Shown: piece by piece, positions 42,631 through 50,735 of the stretch
Numbering within the stretch: position 1 is the stretch's first letter
Layout: every line of letters starts with the position of its first letter
Made by a program: the position numbers and the translations under genes
Source of the DNA: Streptomyces mobaraensis NBRC 13819 = DSM 40847
GTDB lineage: Bacteria > Actinomycetota > Actinomycetes > Streptomycetales > Streptomycetaceae
DNA: 64,000 nt
Assembly (NCBI RefSeq): GCF_017916255.1
Contig: NZ_CP072827.1
Span: forward strand, 4,365,501-4,429,500
Direction of reading: 5' to 3'
Notes under the pieces: generated by a model
Told to the model about the DNA's origin: nothing
The model's input: only the letters and a program-made list of their open reading frames with translations
Database searches by the model: none

Positions 42631-42830
42631 GTGCCCCGGTCCCGCCCTTTCACCGTTTCTTGCGGGGGCCGGCCCCCGCACCCCCTGAAACCGCGCTCCG
42701 CGCGGTTGTCCTCAAACGCCGGACGGGCTGATTCCAGCCCGTCCGGCGTTTGAGGACGAGCGGCGGAGCCGCGACAAGCGGGGTCTGGGGCGGCAGCCCC
42801 AGGAAACGGCGAAAGGGCGGGACCGGGGCT
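42631..42830. repeat. Dispersed intergenic palindromic repeat, copy C (full length)
   Basis: About 200 bp, nearly identical in design to copy B: the outer GCCCCGGTCCCGCCCTTT arms, the GCGGGGGCCGGCCCCCGC hairpin, the CGCGCTCCGCGCG hairpin, and a central stem built on GTCCTCAAACGCCGGACGGG with an ATTC loop. It sits inside the presumed operon between murQ and the PTS gene. Confidence 0.9.
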
Positions 42831-43768
42831 CACCTCTCCCGCGCCGCCTCCAGCGCCGCCCGCAGATGACCCCCGGCCTCTTCCAGCAGCCGGCCGGCGG
42901 TGGCGGCGTCCACCCCACTCAGCAGCACCAGGATCGCGTGCTTCACCTCTCCGCCCGTGGCCGTCAGCGCCGCCTCGATCTCGGCGTCGTCCGCCCCCGT
43001 CGCGAGCGCGACGATGTGCCGGGAACGAGCCCGCAGCTTCGCGTTCGAGGCGCGGAGGTCGACCATCAGGTTCCCGTACGTCTTGCCGAGGCGGATCATG
43101 GTGATGGTCGAGATCATGTTGAGGACGAGCTTCTGGGCGGTGCCGGCCTTGAGGCGGGTGGAGCCGGTGAGGAGCTCGGGGCCGACGACGACCTCGATGG
43201 GGTGGTCGGCGGCGGCGCCCAGCGCGGAGTTCTCGTTGCAGGAGAGGCCGACGGTGAGGGCGCCGGCCGCGCGGGCCCGGGTGACCGCGGTGACGGCGTA
43301 CGGGGTGCGGCCGGAGGCGGAGACGCCGACGACCGTGTCGTCGGGGGTGAGGCCGAGCGCGGCGAGGTCGGCGGCGGCGGCCTCCGCGTCGTCCTCCGCG
43401 CCCTCGACGGCCGTCAGCAGCGCCTCCGGGCCGCCGGCGATCAGTCCGACCACCCGGCCGGGCTCGGTGGCGAACGTCGGCGGGCACTCGCTGGCGTCCA
43501 GCACCCCGAGCCGTCCCGCCGTGCCCGCGCCCGCGTAGACCAGCCGGCCGCCGCGGGCCATCCGTTCGGCGGTCGCGTCGATGGCGGCGGCGATGGCGGG
43601 CAGCCGGCCGGCGACGGCGGCGGCGACCGTCGCGTCGTCGGCGTTCATGACGGTCGCGATGTCCAGGGTCGGCAGCCGGTCGATGTCCGCCAGCTCGGGG
43701 CGGAACGCCTCCGTGGTGAGGTGCGCGAGCTGGGCGCGGAGGGCGTCCAGGGCGGGGGTCGACGGCAT
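42830..43768 (-). CDS. murQ: N-acetylmuramic acid 6-phosphate etherase
   Basis: A 312-residue SIS-fold etherase that splits MurNAc-6-P into GlcNAc-6-P and D-lactate. Family signatures are LPTLDIATVMNADDATVAAAV, the sugar-phosphate loop VYAGAGTAGRLGVLDASECP with catalytic Glu, and SASGRTPYAV. KAGTAQKLVLNMISTITMI is a hallmark of MurQ. The product feeds the NagA reaction encoded 15 kb away. It is 21 bases after rpiR in the same direction, clearly cotranscribed. The stop codon abuts repeat copy C. Confidence 0.95.
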   Translation of the reverse strand: MPSTPALDALRAQLAHLTTEAFRPELADIDRLPTLDIATVMNADDATVAAAVAGRLPAIAAAIDATAERMARGGRLVYAGAGTAGRLGVLDASECPPTFATEPGRVVGLIAGGPEALLTAVEGAEDDAEAAAADLAALGLTPDDTVVGVSASGRTPYAVTAVTRARAAGALTVGLSCNENSALGAAADHPIEVVVGPELLTGSTRLKAGTAQKLVLNMISTITMIRLGKTYGNLMVDLRASNAKLRARSRHIVALATGADDAEIEAALTATGGEVKHAILVLLSGVDAATAGRLLEEAGGHLRAALEAARER

Positions 43769-43789
43769 GGTGGCCTCGCTCGGTCTCGG

Positions 43790-44740
43790 TCAGCGCGGGT
43801 CGGGCCGCGCGGCGTGGCGGTGGACGAGTGCCTCGTAGGAGGCGGAGAGGGCGGGCGCGGCCCGCTCGTAGGTCCGCTGCGCGACGCCGATGAACAGGCA
43901 GTCCACGACCAGCAGCTGGCTGGTCCGGCTGGACATGGCCGCCGGGCGCAGTTCGCTCTCCCGGGCCGTGGACGTGGCGAGGACGTGGTCGGCGTACTGG
44001 CCGATGCCGCCGGCCGGGTCGCCGGTGACGGCGACGGTGGTGGCGCCGTGCTCGAAGGCGACCCGCAGCGGTTCGACGACGTCGGTCGTCCGGCCGGAGT
44101 GGGTGATGGCGATGGCGACGTCGCCGGAGCGGAGCTGGACGGCGTTGGTGACGGCGAGGTGCGGGTCGGCGGGGGCGTGCGCGATCACGCCGATGCGCAG
44201 CAGCTTCTGGACGAGGTCCTGGCCGACGAGGTTGGACGCGCCGATGCCGTAGACGTCGACGCGCCGGGCGGCGGCGACCGCGGCCACCGCCGCCTCCAGG
44301 GCGGTGGTGTCGAGCCCGGCCGCCGTGTCGGCCAGGCACTGGGCCTCGTCGTGCGCGAGCTTGGCGACCACGCTCGGCAGCGGATCGTCCACGGCGATGT
44401 CCGCGGTGACCGCCGGGGCGCGGCCCGCCGCCCGCTCCGCGGCCAGGGCGGCGAGCGCGAGGCGCAGCTGGCGGTAGCCGGGGTAGCCGAGCACGCGGGC
44501 GGTGCGGACGACGGTGGCCTCGCTGGTGCCGGTGCGCTGGGCGAGTCCGGTGACGGTCAGGGCGGCGGAGCCCGCCGGGTCGGCGACGAGGGCGTCGGCG
44601 ACCCGCCGCATGGAGCGGGTCATGGTCGGCGCGAGCGTACGGGCCTTGGCGGCGAGCGCGCCGGGAACGGGCGGGGTGACGGGCCTGTGCAGCGGCGGTG
44701 GGAGACGGCGTTCGGCGCTTTCCTTCGGATCGCTGCTCAC
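43790..44740 (-). CDS. RpiR/MurR-family transcriptional regulator
   Basis: A 316-residue regulator with an N-terminal RpiR helix-turn-helix (MRRVADALVADPAGSAALTV, GTSEATVVRTARVLGYPGY) and a C-terminal SIS domain that senses a sugar phosphate (VDVYGIGASNLVGQDLVQKL, AITHSGRTTDVVEPLRVA). It should sense MurNAc-6-P and control rpiR-murQ-PTS. The start is GTG 44740 (SSDPKESAERRLP). The 15 bp palindrome at 44745-44759 is only 4 bases before it, so transcript start, operator and start codon almost coincide and the mRNA may be nearly leaderless. Confidence 0.9.
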   Translation of the reverse strand: MSSDPKESAERRLPPPLHRPVTPPVPGALAAKARTLAPTMTRSMRRVADALVADPAGSAALTVTGLAQRTGTSEATVVRTARVLGYPGYRQLRLALAALAAERAAGRAPAVTADIAVDDPLPSVVAKLAHDEAQCLADTAAGLDTTALEAAVAAVAAARRVDVYGIGASNLVGQDLVQKLLRIGVIAHAPADPHLAVTNAVQLRSGDVAIAITHSGRTTDVVEPLRVAFEHGATTVAVTGDPAGGIGQYADHVLATSTARESELRPAAMSSRTSQLLVVDCLFIGVAQRTYERAAPALSASYEALVHRHAARPDPR

Positions 44741-44744
44741 CCGT

Positions 44745-44759
44745 TGAAAGGTATTTTCA
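44745..44759. promoter_or_regulatory. Palindromic operator for the RpiR regulator
   Basis: TGAAAGGTATTTTCA has 5 bp arms around a 5-base spacer. It lies between divergent rpiR and the 120-residue gene and has the TGAAA...TTTCA form common for RpiR/MurR operators. The AT-rich setting suggests it overlaps promoters of both genes. Confidence 0.6.
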
Positions 44760-44803
44760 GCCGGATGTGCCGTCAACCTTTCGCGTCCCGGACAATGGTG
44801 CAC

Positions 44804-45166
44804 ATGGAGCTCGAACAAGCACTGCACGCGGCCCGGGCGCTCGTCCTCGACGACCTGACCGCCGGGGGCGTGGCCGAGCCGGACGTGGTCTCGCTGGTCG
44901 AGGACGCGGTGGCCGGCCGGCGGTGGTGGGTCGAGCAGTGGCCGGAGGGCGTGTCGTTCGTCGCCGGGCTGATCGCCCAGGACGTCCAGGACGCGCTGCT
45001 GGAGCGGCATGGCCGCTGGCCGCTGTGCCCGGTCTGCACGGACTCCGGGGACCCGCACGCCCTGGAGGTCGAACCGGAGCTGGGCCCGGACCCGCACTGG
45101 GCCTGTACGAAGCAGGCGGTGATCGTGGCGCCCGTCGGGCATCTGGCGTCGGCCCTGCGCGGCTGA
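44804..45166 (+). CDS. Conserved small protein with CPVC motif, function unknown
   Basis: A 120-residue acidic protein (MELEQALHAARALVLDDLTA). It has a helical N-terminal half and a Cys-containing C-terminal half: LCPVCTDSGDPHALEVEPEL then DPHWACTKQAVIVAPVGHL, suggesting a mononuclear metal site of CxxC plus Cys/His. I recognise no characterised family. An in-frame ATG lies 9 bases upstream. The following DUF4031 gene starts 46 bases after the stop, so the pair is probably an operon. Divergent from rpiR. Confidence 0.7.
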   Translation: MELEQALHAARALVLDDLTAGGVAEPDVVSLVEDAVAGRRWWVEQWPEGVSFVAGLIAQDVQDALLERHGRWPLCPVCTDSGDPHALEVEPELGPDPHWACTKQAVIVAPVGHLASALRG

Positions 45167-45212
45167 CGGCGGCCCGGCCGGGACGGCGGAGCGTGGAATC
45201 GAAGGCGATCGG

Positions 45213-45488
45213 GTGACGCTTTACATCGACCCGCCGCAGTGGCCGGGGCACGGCCGTATGTGGTCGCACCTGGTGAGCGACGTCAGCTTCGACGAGCTGC
45301 ACGCCTTCGCCGCCCGCATGGGCCTGCCCGGGCGGGCCTTCGACGGCGACCACTACGACGTGGCGGCGTCCTCGTACGCGGAGGCGGTGCGGCTCGGCGC
45401 GGTGGAGGTGCGGAGCCGGGACGTGGTGCGGCTGCTGAGGGCGGCGGGGCTGCGGAGGCGGAAGCGGCCGGGGGCGCGTCCGGGGTGA
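45213..45488 (+). CDS. DUF4031 family protein
   Basis: A 91-residue protein matching DUF4031: TLYIDPPQWPGHGRMWSHLV, DELHAFAARMGLPGRAFDGD then HYDVAASSYAEAVRLGAVEV. The conserved Asp/His residues (DPPQWPGHG, DGDHYDV) suggest a metal or phosphate site, but no activity is known. It starts with GTG, with GAAGG upstream. The C-terminus is basic (RRRKRPGARPG). It is probably cotranscribed with the preceding gene. Confidence 0.88.
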   Translation: MTLYIDPPQWPGHGRMWSHLVSDVSFDELHAFAARMGLPGRAFDGDHYDVAASSYAEAVRLGAVEVRSRDVVRLLRAAGLRRRKRPGARPG

Positions 45489-45561
45489 GTCCGATGGGGT
45501 GAGGGGGCGTGCCCGGGCTGAGGTCCGGCCGGGGGAGGGGCGCGCCCGGTGCGGGCCCGCG

Positions 45562-46269
45562 CTACGTGGTGAGCAGCGCGAGCTCCGTCGTGAGGTTGTG
45601 CCGGGCGGCGCGCTCCCACCGCTCGTACCCCCGCGGGGTGCGGAACAGCCGCGGCAGGTCGAGCAGTTGGCGCAGGACGGCCGCGCGGCCGGCCCGGAAC
45701 GCCTCGTCCGGTACGAAGCCGTACTCCTGGCGCACCTCCGCCGCGTAGGTCGCGTACGCCTCGGGCGAGCCGCCCAGGACGGCGAGATCGGCGTCGCACA
45801 GCAGCTCGCCGTTGCGGTCGCCGGGGGCCGGGTCGTGGCCGACGGTCAGCAGGACGAGCCGGACGACCTCGGCGGTGACGTCCTCGGGCATCCCCAGTTC
45901 CGCCAGGGCGCGGCCCGCGAGCCGGGCGCTGCGCTCCTCGTTGGTGGAGCGTTCGGGCAGGTAGACGGCGTCGTGGAACCAGGCGGCGAGCCGGACGGCG
46001 GCGAGGTCGCGGTCCGTTTCCGCATGCTCGGCGAGTTCGTCGACGCGGTCGAGGACGGCGGTGAGGTGGGCGGTGGTGTGGTAGCGGCGCTGCGGCTCCG
46101 ACCAGCGGGTGAGCAGGTCGGCGGCGTAGCGGGCGGGGTCCGGGCCGCCGGATTCCGGATGGTGGGTTTCGGGGCCGTCGGAATCCGGGTGGTCGGACTC
46201 TGGGCCGCGGGCCGTGCGGACGGCGTCGGCCCAGCGGGCTTCGAGGGACGGGTCGGCGGAGGTGGCCAT
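45562..46269 (-). CDS. HD-superfamily predicted metal-dependent phosphohydrolase
   Basis: A 235-residue HD-domain protein. The metal ligands are in RYHTTAHLTAVLDRVDEL (His), AAWFHDAVY (His-Asp) and the later CDADLAVLGG Asp. The final region GFVPDEAFRAGRAAVLRQLL is typical of the COG4339-type family, whose substrate is unknown. A run of PESDHPDSDGPETHHPESGG near residues 23-43 is encoded by short degenerate DNA repeats and appears to be an insertion in the N-terminal helix. ATG 46269 is chosen. The longer frame to 47082 is antisense to cutC and spurious. Confidence 0.85.
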   Translation of the reverse strand: MATSADPSLEARWADAVRTARGPESDHPDSDGPETHHPESGGPDPARYAADLLTRWSEPQRRYHTTAHLTAVLDRVDELAEHAETDRDLAAVRLAAWFHDAVYLPERSTNEERSARLAGRALAELGMPEDVTAEVVRLVLLTVGHDPAPGDRNGELLCDADLAVLGGSPEAYATYAAEVRQEYGFVPDEAFRAGRAAVLRQLLDLPRLFRTPRGYERWERAARHNLTTELALLTT

Positions 46270-46335
46270 GGGGCCATTGTGGGGGAATCGAGGGGTCTGC
46301 TTCCTCGGCGGGCGCCGGTGTGGCACCCTTGTTAC

Positions 46336-47034
46336 ATGTCTAGACCAATTCTCGAAGTGATCGCGCTGGACGCGGCGGACGCGGTGGCGGCGCGGACCGG
46401 TGGGGCCGACCGGTTGGAACTGGTCAGCGACATGGCGGCCGACGGCCTGACCCCCTCGCTGGAGACCTTCGCGCGGGTGCGGGAGGCCGTCGACATCCCC
46501 GTCCGCGTGATGCTGCGGTCCTCCGACGGCTTCGGGGCCGGCGGCGCGGCGGAGCTCGACGCGCTGTGCGCCGCGGCGGGGGCGCTGCGGGCGGAGGGCG
46601 CCGAGGAGTTCGTCCTCGGGTTCCTCGGCGAGGACGGGCGGGCGGACCTCGCCGCCGTCGACGCGCTGTGCGACGTGATCGGGCCGGACGCCCGGTGGAC
46701 GTTCCACCGGGCCATCGACCGGGCCGCGGATCGGGACGCGCTGCGGAAGCAGCTGGCCGATCGGCCCGGTCTCGACACGTATCTGACCGCCGGGTCTCCT
46801 TCCGGTGTGGACGACGGGCTCGCCACGCTGCTGGCCGAGGCGGCGCGGGGGGACGAGCCCGGGTACGAGCCGCGGATCCTCGTGGGCGGCGGGCTCAAGT
46901 TGAAGCATGTGCCGGTGCTGTTGGAGGCCGGTATCGACGGGTTCCACATCGGTGGGGCGTCCCGGCCGGGGGGTTGGGACGCGCCGGTGGATGTGGCGGC
47001 GGTGCGGGCTTGGCGTGAGGTGCTCGGGGGGTAG
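46336..47034 (+). CDS. cutC: CutC family copper homeostasis-like protein
   Basis: A 232-residue TIM-barrel protein of the CutC family. Signatures are LEVIALDAADAVAARTGGAD, RLELVSDMAADGLTPSLETF, VRVMLRSSDGFG, TFHRAIDRAAD and the closing GGGLKLKHVPVLLEAGIDGF with HIGGAS. The role of CutC in copper handling is disputed, and its enzymatic activity is unknown. ATG 46336 directly follows GTTAC with little leader, and the divergent HD gene starts 67 bases away, so promoters overlap. It ends close to repeat copy D. Confidence 0.9.
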   Translation: MSRPILEVIALDAADAVAARTGGADRLELVSDMAADGLTPSLETFARVREAVDIPVRVMLRSSDGFGAGGAAELDALCAAAGALRAEGAEEFVLGFLGEDGRADLAAVDALCDVIGPDARWTFHRAIDRAADRDALRKQLADRPGLDTYLTAGSPSGVDDGLATLLAEAARGDEPGYEPRILVGGGLKLKHVPVLLEAGIDGFHIGGASRPGGWDAPVDVAAVRAWREVLGG

Positions 47035-47046
47035 GCGGGGTGGGGG

Positions 47047-47156
47047 TGCCCCGGCCCCTCCCCCAGAGGGGGGCACCCCCACTTCGCCGTTCCCTGGGGC
47101 TGCGCCCCAGCCCCCTGAGCGCGGCTTCGCCGCTCGTCCTCACACGCCGGACGGGC
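47047..47156. repeat. Dispersed intergenic palindromic repeat, copy D (partial)
   Basis: A half-length copy: GTGCCCCGGCCCCTCCCCCAG, CCTGGGGCTGCGCCCCAG, CGCGGCTTCGCCGC, then GTCCTCACACGCCGGACGGG. The right half is missing because the central module is followed directly by coding sequence. The stop codon and final codons of the MFS gene (ending RLVSPSGV) lie inside it. Confidence 0.75.
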
Positions 47157-48327
47157 TGACCAGCCGCGTTTCCTCCGCGGCCTGCGGGCGGGGCGGCCGC
47201 CGGACCGTCCCCAGCGTGACGGCCACCGCGCCCGCCATCGCCACCACCGACACCACGGGGAACCACCGCCCCCCGAGCACGTCGATCGCCGTGCTCCCCA
47301 CCACTCCCGCCGCCGCCAGCCCGAGGTAGAGCGCGCTGCTGTTCAGCGACATCAGCAGGGGTGCGCTCGGCGGATCGACGGAGACCAGGCGGTGCGGCAG
47401 GGCGACGGCCATCGACCAGCCGACGAGCGGGCTGACGGCGGCGTAGCAGAGTGCCCCGGGCATCGAGCCGGAGAGCAGCGGCAGGGCCCCGTACGCGAGC
47501 GCCCCGAGGACACCACCGGTGAGCAGGACCGCGCGGACGCCCAGCCGGTCGACGAGCCGGCCGCCCAGCCAGTTGCCCGCCATCGATGCGAGGCCGGACA
47601 CCAGCAGGATCAGCGAGAGCCGGTCCTGGTCGCCGCCCGTGGCCGGGCGGACCGCCGTCGCCAGGTAGATGTAGACGGAGTTGACGGCGACGAAGACGAG
47701 GAACGTCGTGAACGTCCCCGCGATCACTTGGCGGTTGCGAAGCGGCGCCAGGCGTTCCCGTATGCCGGGTGCGGCCGTCGCGGTGGGCAGGTCGCGCAGC
47801 AGCGCGGCGAGGCCGGCGAGCGCGGCGCCGCCCAGGGCGGTGACCAGCCACATCGTCCAGCGCCAGTCGGCGCGTCCGAGGTAGGCGCCCAGGGGGACGC
47901 CGAGCACGGTGGCCACGGTCATGCCGCCGAGCACGGTGGCGATGGCGCGCCCGCGCCGCTCCGGCGGGACGAGGGTGGTGGCGACGGCGTTGGCCGTCGG
48001 GGTGTAGAGCGCGGCGCCGGCGGCGGCGAGGATCCGGGTGGCGAGCAGTGTTCCGTAGCCCGGGGCGAGCGCGCTGAGCGCGTTCGCCAGCGTGAAGACC
48101 GCGAGCGCGGTGAACAGCACCCGCCGCCGGTCCCAGCGCGCGGTCACCGTGGCGAGGACGGGCGCGAGGAGCGCGTAGGCCAGGCCGAAGACGGTGACGA
48201 GCTGTCCGGCGGCGGCGAGGGAGGTGTCCAGGTCGTCGGCGATGCCGTCGAGGATGCCGGTCATGACCATGGAGTCGGTGCCGACGGCGAACGCGCCGAG
48301 GGCGAGCAGGAACAGGCGGAGACGCAC
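47140..48327 (-). CDS. MFS transporter (DHA1, Cmx/AraJ-like, 12 TM)
   Basis: A 395-residue exporter of the chloramphenicol/arabinose-efflux-like group. It has about 12 membrane helices, with ATVTARWDRRRVLFTALAVF as motif A and GRAIATVLGGMTVATVLGVP as the antiporter motif C region. The start is GTG 48327 with GGAAGGA upstream. It is divergent from an ArsR-type regulator gene across a 145-base region containing an AT-rich inverted repeat, so it is likely repressed by that regulator. The last 8 or so codons derive from repeat copy D, so the C-terminus may have been changed by its insertion. Confidence 0.88.
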   Translation of the reverse strand: MRLRLFLLALGAFAVGTDSMVMTGILDGIADDLDTSLAAAGQLVTVFGLAYALLAPVLATVTARWDRRRVLFTALAVFTLANALSALAPGYGTLLATRILAAAGAALYTPTANAVATTLVPPERRGRAIATVLGGMTVATVLGVPLGAYLGRADWRWTMWLVTALGGAALAGLAALLRDLPTATAAPGIRERLAPLRNRQVIAGTFTTFLVFVAVNSVYIYLATAVRPATGGDQDRLSLILLVSGLASMAGNWLGGRLVDRLGVRAVLLTGGVLGALAYGALPLLSGSMPGALCYAAVSPLVGWSMAVALPHRLVSVDPPSAPLLMSLNSSALYLGLAAAGVVGSTAIDVLGGRWFPVVSVVAMAGAVAVTLGTVRRPPRPQAAEETRLVSPSGV

Positions 48328-48373
48328 GGGAGTCCTTCCGGGCAGTTCCGGGCAGGTAAGGTTGGACGTGCGT

Positions 48374-48393
48374 CAAACAATAGAGATTGTTGG
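48374..48393. promoter_or_regulatory. AT-rich operator between MFS and ArsR genes
   Basis: AACAAT-agag-ATTGTT (48376-48391) is a perfect 6 bp inverted repeat with a 4-base spacer, in a strikingly AT-rich patch. TCAAAC is repeated on both sides. It is well placed for ArsR-type repression of the divergent exporter. Confidence 0.6.
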
Positions 48394-48472
48394 ATGACTG
48401 TCAAACGGAAATGGCGGCCGGGCGGGCCTCAACTCCTGTGAAGCGGCGCCCCTGTGACGGAAGGTGGGAACG

Positions 48473-48865
48473 GTGACGACTGTGGAGGGAGAGCTGCTGC
48501 CGCAGCCCGACGCCGAGGACATCCGGCTGGAGAAGGTCCTCAACGCGCTGGGGGACCCCGTCCGCCTGCACCTGTTCCGCGCCTTCGCCACCGACGAGCA
48601 GTGCGACTGCGACGGCGCCCGTCTCGGCCTCGGCCACCTGCACAAGTCGACGCTCTCGCACCACATGCGCGTCCTGCGCGAGGCCGGAGTCACCTCTACG
48701 CGCGCGGTCGGCCGCAACCGCCACGTCGCCCTGCGCCGCGCGGACCTCGACGCGCGCTTCCCGGGGCTGGTCGACGCGTTGCTGGCGGCGGGCGGGGAGG
48801 GCGGCGGCGCGGCGGACACCGGAGCCGGTGGCGAGGCGGGCGCCGGGGCCGGCGGAGCCGGGTGA
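48473..48865 (+). CDS. ArsR-family HTH transcriptional regulator
   Basis: A 130-residue winged-helix repressor. The recognition helix region is HLHKSTLSHHMRVLREAGVT and the wing is STRAVGRNRHVALRR. A Cys pair in ATDEQCDCDGARLG lies before the recognition helix, where some family members bind metal. The divergent MFS gene makes exporter control its probable job. The C-terminus is a disordered Gly/Ala tail. GTG 48473 follows GGAAGGTGGG. GTG 48464 is an alternative. Confidence 0.87.
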   Translation: MTTVEGELLPQPDAEDIRLEKVLNALGDPVRLHLFRAFATDEQCDCDGARLGLGHLHKSTLSHHMRVLREAGVTSTRAVGRNRHVALRRADLDARFPGLVDALLAAGGEGGGAADTGAGGEAGAGAGGAG

Positions 48866-48898
48866 CGGCTGCCGGCCCGGGTGCGCCGCCCCCGCCGC

Positions 48899-50020
48899 CT
48901 ACTCGGGCCGCCCGTCCTGGGCGACGGCGGCGATCAGGCCCTGGATCGGGTCCTCGCCGTCCTCGCCCCCGCCGATCGCGGCGGCCTCGGCGCTGCGCGG
49001 GAACATGGCCCGCTCGTACGCGGTGAGCGCGGCCTCGACGTCGCCCGGGTGCGCGGCGAGAGCCTGGCCCAGCTCGGCGCCGTCGAGCATCGCCAGGTTG
49101 GCGCCCTCGCCGTTCGGAACCGCGAGGTGGGCGGCGTCACCGAGCAGGGTCACCCCCGGCACCCGCTCCCAGCGGTGTTCGGCCCGCAGGGCGTAGAGGG
49201 GGCGCAGGACCGGCGCGACGTCGCTGTCCGTGATCAGCGCGGTGAGCTCCGGCGCCCAGCCGTCGAACTCCCGCGCGATCCGCTCGGTGGCCGCGGCGGC
49301 GTCGGTGAAGTCGATGCCGGCGAACCACTCCAGCGGCTCGACCACGCCCACGTAGGCGTGCAGCGTGTCGCCCTTCTCCCGGTGCGCGAAGATCTCCCGG
49401 CCCGGCTTGGCCGCCATCATCGACCCGCCGCCGACCGTCTTCGCGACGGCGGCGTGCCGGGTGTCGGCGTCGTACAGGTAGGTCTCGACGACCGACCGGC
49501 CGCTGTACTCCGGTTCGGCGGCGGAGAGCAGCGGGCGGATTCGCGACCACGCGCCGTCCGCGCCGACCAGCAGGCTCGTCACGACGGTACGGCCGTCGGC
49601 GAACGTCACCTCGTGCCGGCCGTCGCCGAGCGTACGGGCGCCGGTGACCTTGTGCCCCCACCGGACGGTCCCGGCCGGGAGCGAGTCGAGCAGCATCCGC
49701 CGCAACTCGCCGCGCTGCACCTCGGGGCGGCCGCCCGTGCCGTCGTCGACCTTGTCGAACAGCACGGTCCCGTCCGGCGCGAGCACCCGCATGGCCTGGC
49801 GGCCCTCCAGGACGAGCCCCCGGAACTCGTCCGTCAACCCGGCCGCCTCAAGGGCGATCTGACCGTTGTAGTCGTGGATGTCGAGCATTCCGCCCTGCGA
49901 ACGCGCGGCCGGGGAGGACTCCGCCTCGTAGACCGCCGACGGTATGCCGTGGACGTGCAGGACGCGGGCGAGCGCGAGTCCGCCGAGACCGGCGCCGATG
50001 ATCGTCACTTCGGTAGCCAT
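48899..50020 (-). CDS. FAD-dependent monooxygenase (PHBH / TetX-like)
   Basis: A 373-residue class A flavoprotein monooxygenase. The FAD Rossmann motif is VTIIGAGLGGLALARVL near residue 5. The DG-type motif region is LLVGADGAWSRIRPLL, and the second FAD contact is VTLLGDAAHLAVPNGEGANL. It uses NAD(P)H and oxygen to hydroxylate an aromatic or polyketide-like compound. The overall layout resembles TetX/aromatic hydroxylases, with no substrate identified. ATG 50020 has GGAAGG upstream. The reading frame extension to 50317 is unsupported. Promoter sequence must lie in the 300 bases before the repeat array. Confidence 0.88.
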   Translation of the reverse strand: MATEVTIIGAGLGGLALARVLHVHGIPSAVYEAESSPAARSQGGMLDIHDYNGQIALEAAGLTDEFRGLVLEGRQAMRVLAPDGTVLFDKVDDGTGGRPEVQRGELRRMLLDSLPAGTVRWGHKVTGARTLGDGRHEVTFADGRTVVTSLLVGADGAWSRIRPLLSAAEPEYSGRSVVETYLYDADTRHAAVAKTVGGGSMMAAKPGREIFAHREKGDTLHAYVGVVEPLEWFAGIDFTDAAAATERIAREFDGWAPELTALITDSDVAPVLRPLYALRAEHRWERVPGVTLLGDAAHLAVPNGEGANLAMLDGAELGQALAAHPGDVEAALTAYERAMFPRSAEAAAIGGGEDGEDPIQGLIAAVAQDGRPE

Positions 50021-50324
50021 GGGGATGCCTTCCTGATCGTGACCCGCCGGGCGGACTCCCCGGCGCATCACGCCGGGAGCGCCGCCCCGGTGGGCCGGGA
50101 CGCTGTGATGCTGGTGACCGGCGCCGATGACGACCGGCTCCGACCGCTCCAATGTCCCTTCGCCCACCGACAGACGGCCGACAGCCCACCGACCGCCACC
50201 GGTCGCCCCCGACAATCGGCCGACGGGGGGAACGGACGGGTTTGTCGGTGCGGCACGCTCGACGCGGTGCGCCCGGGCGGGCGGTGCGGGGGCCGCGCGT
50301 GAGGGGGCGTCACTCAAGGACGGC
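50021..50324 (-). promoter_or_regulatory. Upstream region of the FAD monooxygenase gene
   Basis: About 300 bases without a gene, containing the probable promoter. CCGGTGGGCC...GCGGCGGGC-like segments and several CCACCG repeats are seen (CGACAGACGGCCGACAGCCC), but there is no clean operator and no adjacent regulator. Beyond 50325 it passes into the degenerate repeat array. Confidence 0.3.
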
Positions 50325-50735
50325 GCCCGGGTGCGTCACCCGGCCGCGTCGCCGGGGCGGGGCCGCGCGGGCGCGTCAGCCGGGTGCGCCAGCCGGGCGC
50401 TTGACCCCGGGCCCGTCATCTGGGCGGGTCCGCGCGAGTGCGTCAGCCGGGCGGGTCACGCGGGCCCGTCGCCCGGGCCCTCGCCTCGGGCCCTGCGCCC
50501 GGGCGCGCTACCTGAACGCGCCAGCCGGGCGCTTCAGCCGGCCGCGTCACCCGAGTGCGTCAGCCGGGCAGGTCCCCGCGAACGCGTCAGCCGGGCGCCT
50601 CACCCCGGTCCCGTCACCCGGCCGCGCCGCCCGAGTGCGTCAGTCGGGCAGGTCCCCGCGAACGCGTCAGCCGGGCGGTTCATCCTGGGCCCGCCACCCG
50701 AGTGCGTCAGCCGGGCGGCGCCCGGGTGCGTCACC
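50325..50735. repeat. Degenerate short tandem-repeat array
   Basis: About 410 bases are built from variants of GCGTCAGCCGGGCGG and GTGCGTCACCCG, most units near 15-18 bases. Exact longer repeats also occur: GCAGGTCCCCGCGAACGCGT appears near 50570 and near 50646. Frames are open in several directions only because the repeat lacks stops. The array is next to the helD/helR stop and upstream of the monooxygenase gene. Confidence 0.85.

Noticed and set aside
41247..44339. A 1030-residue fusion of rpiR/murQ regions with the PTS protein
   Set aside because: The long minus-strand frame passes through repeat copy C and antisense codons. The PTS protein has a family-standard start at 42587.
42866..45166. 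Long plus-strand frame antisense to murQ and rpiR ending in the CPVC gene
   Set aside because: Only the final 120 codons have a start, coding bias and conserved motif. The rest is antisense read-through of real genes.
50325..50735. Possible CRISPR array
   Set aside because: Units are 15-18 bases and degenerate, with no unique spacers and no cas genes nearby.
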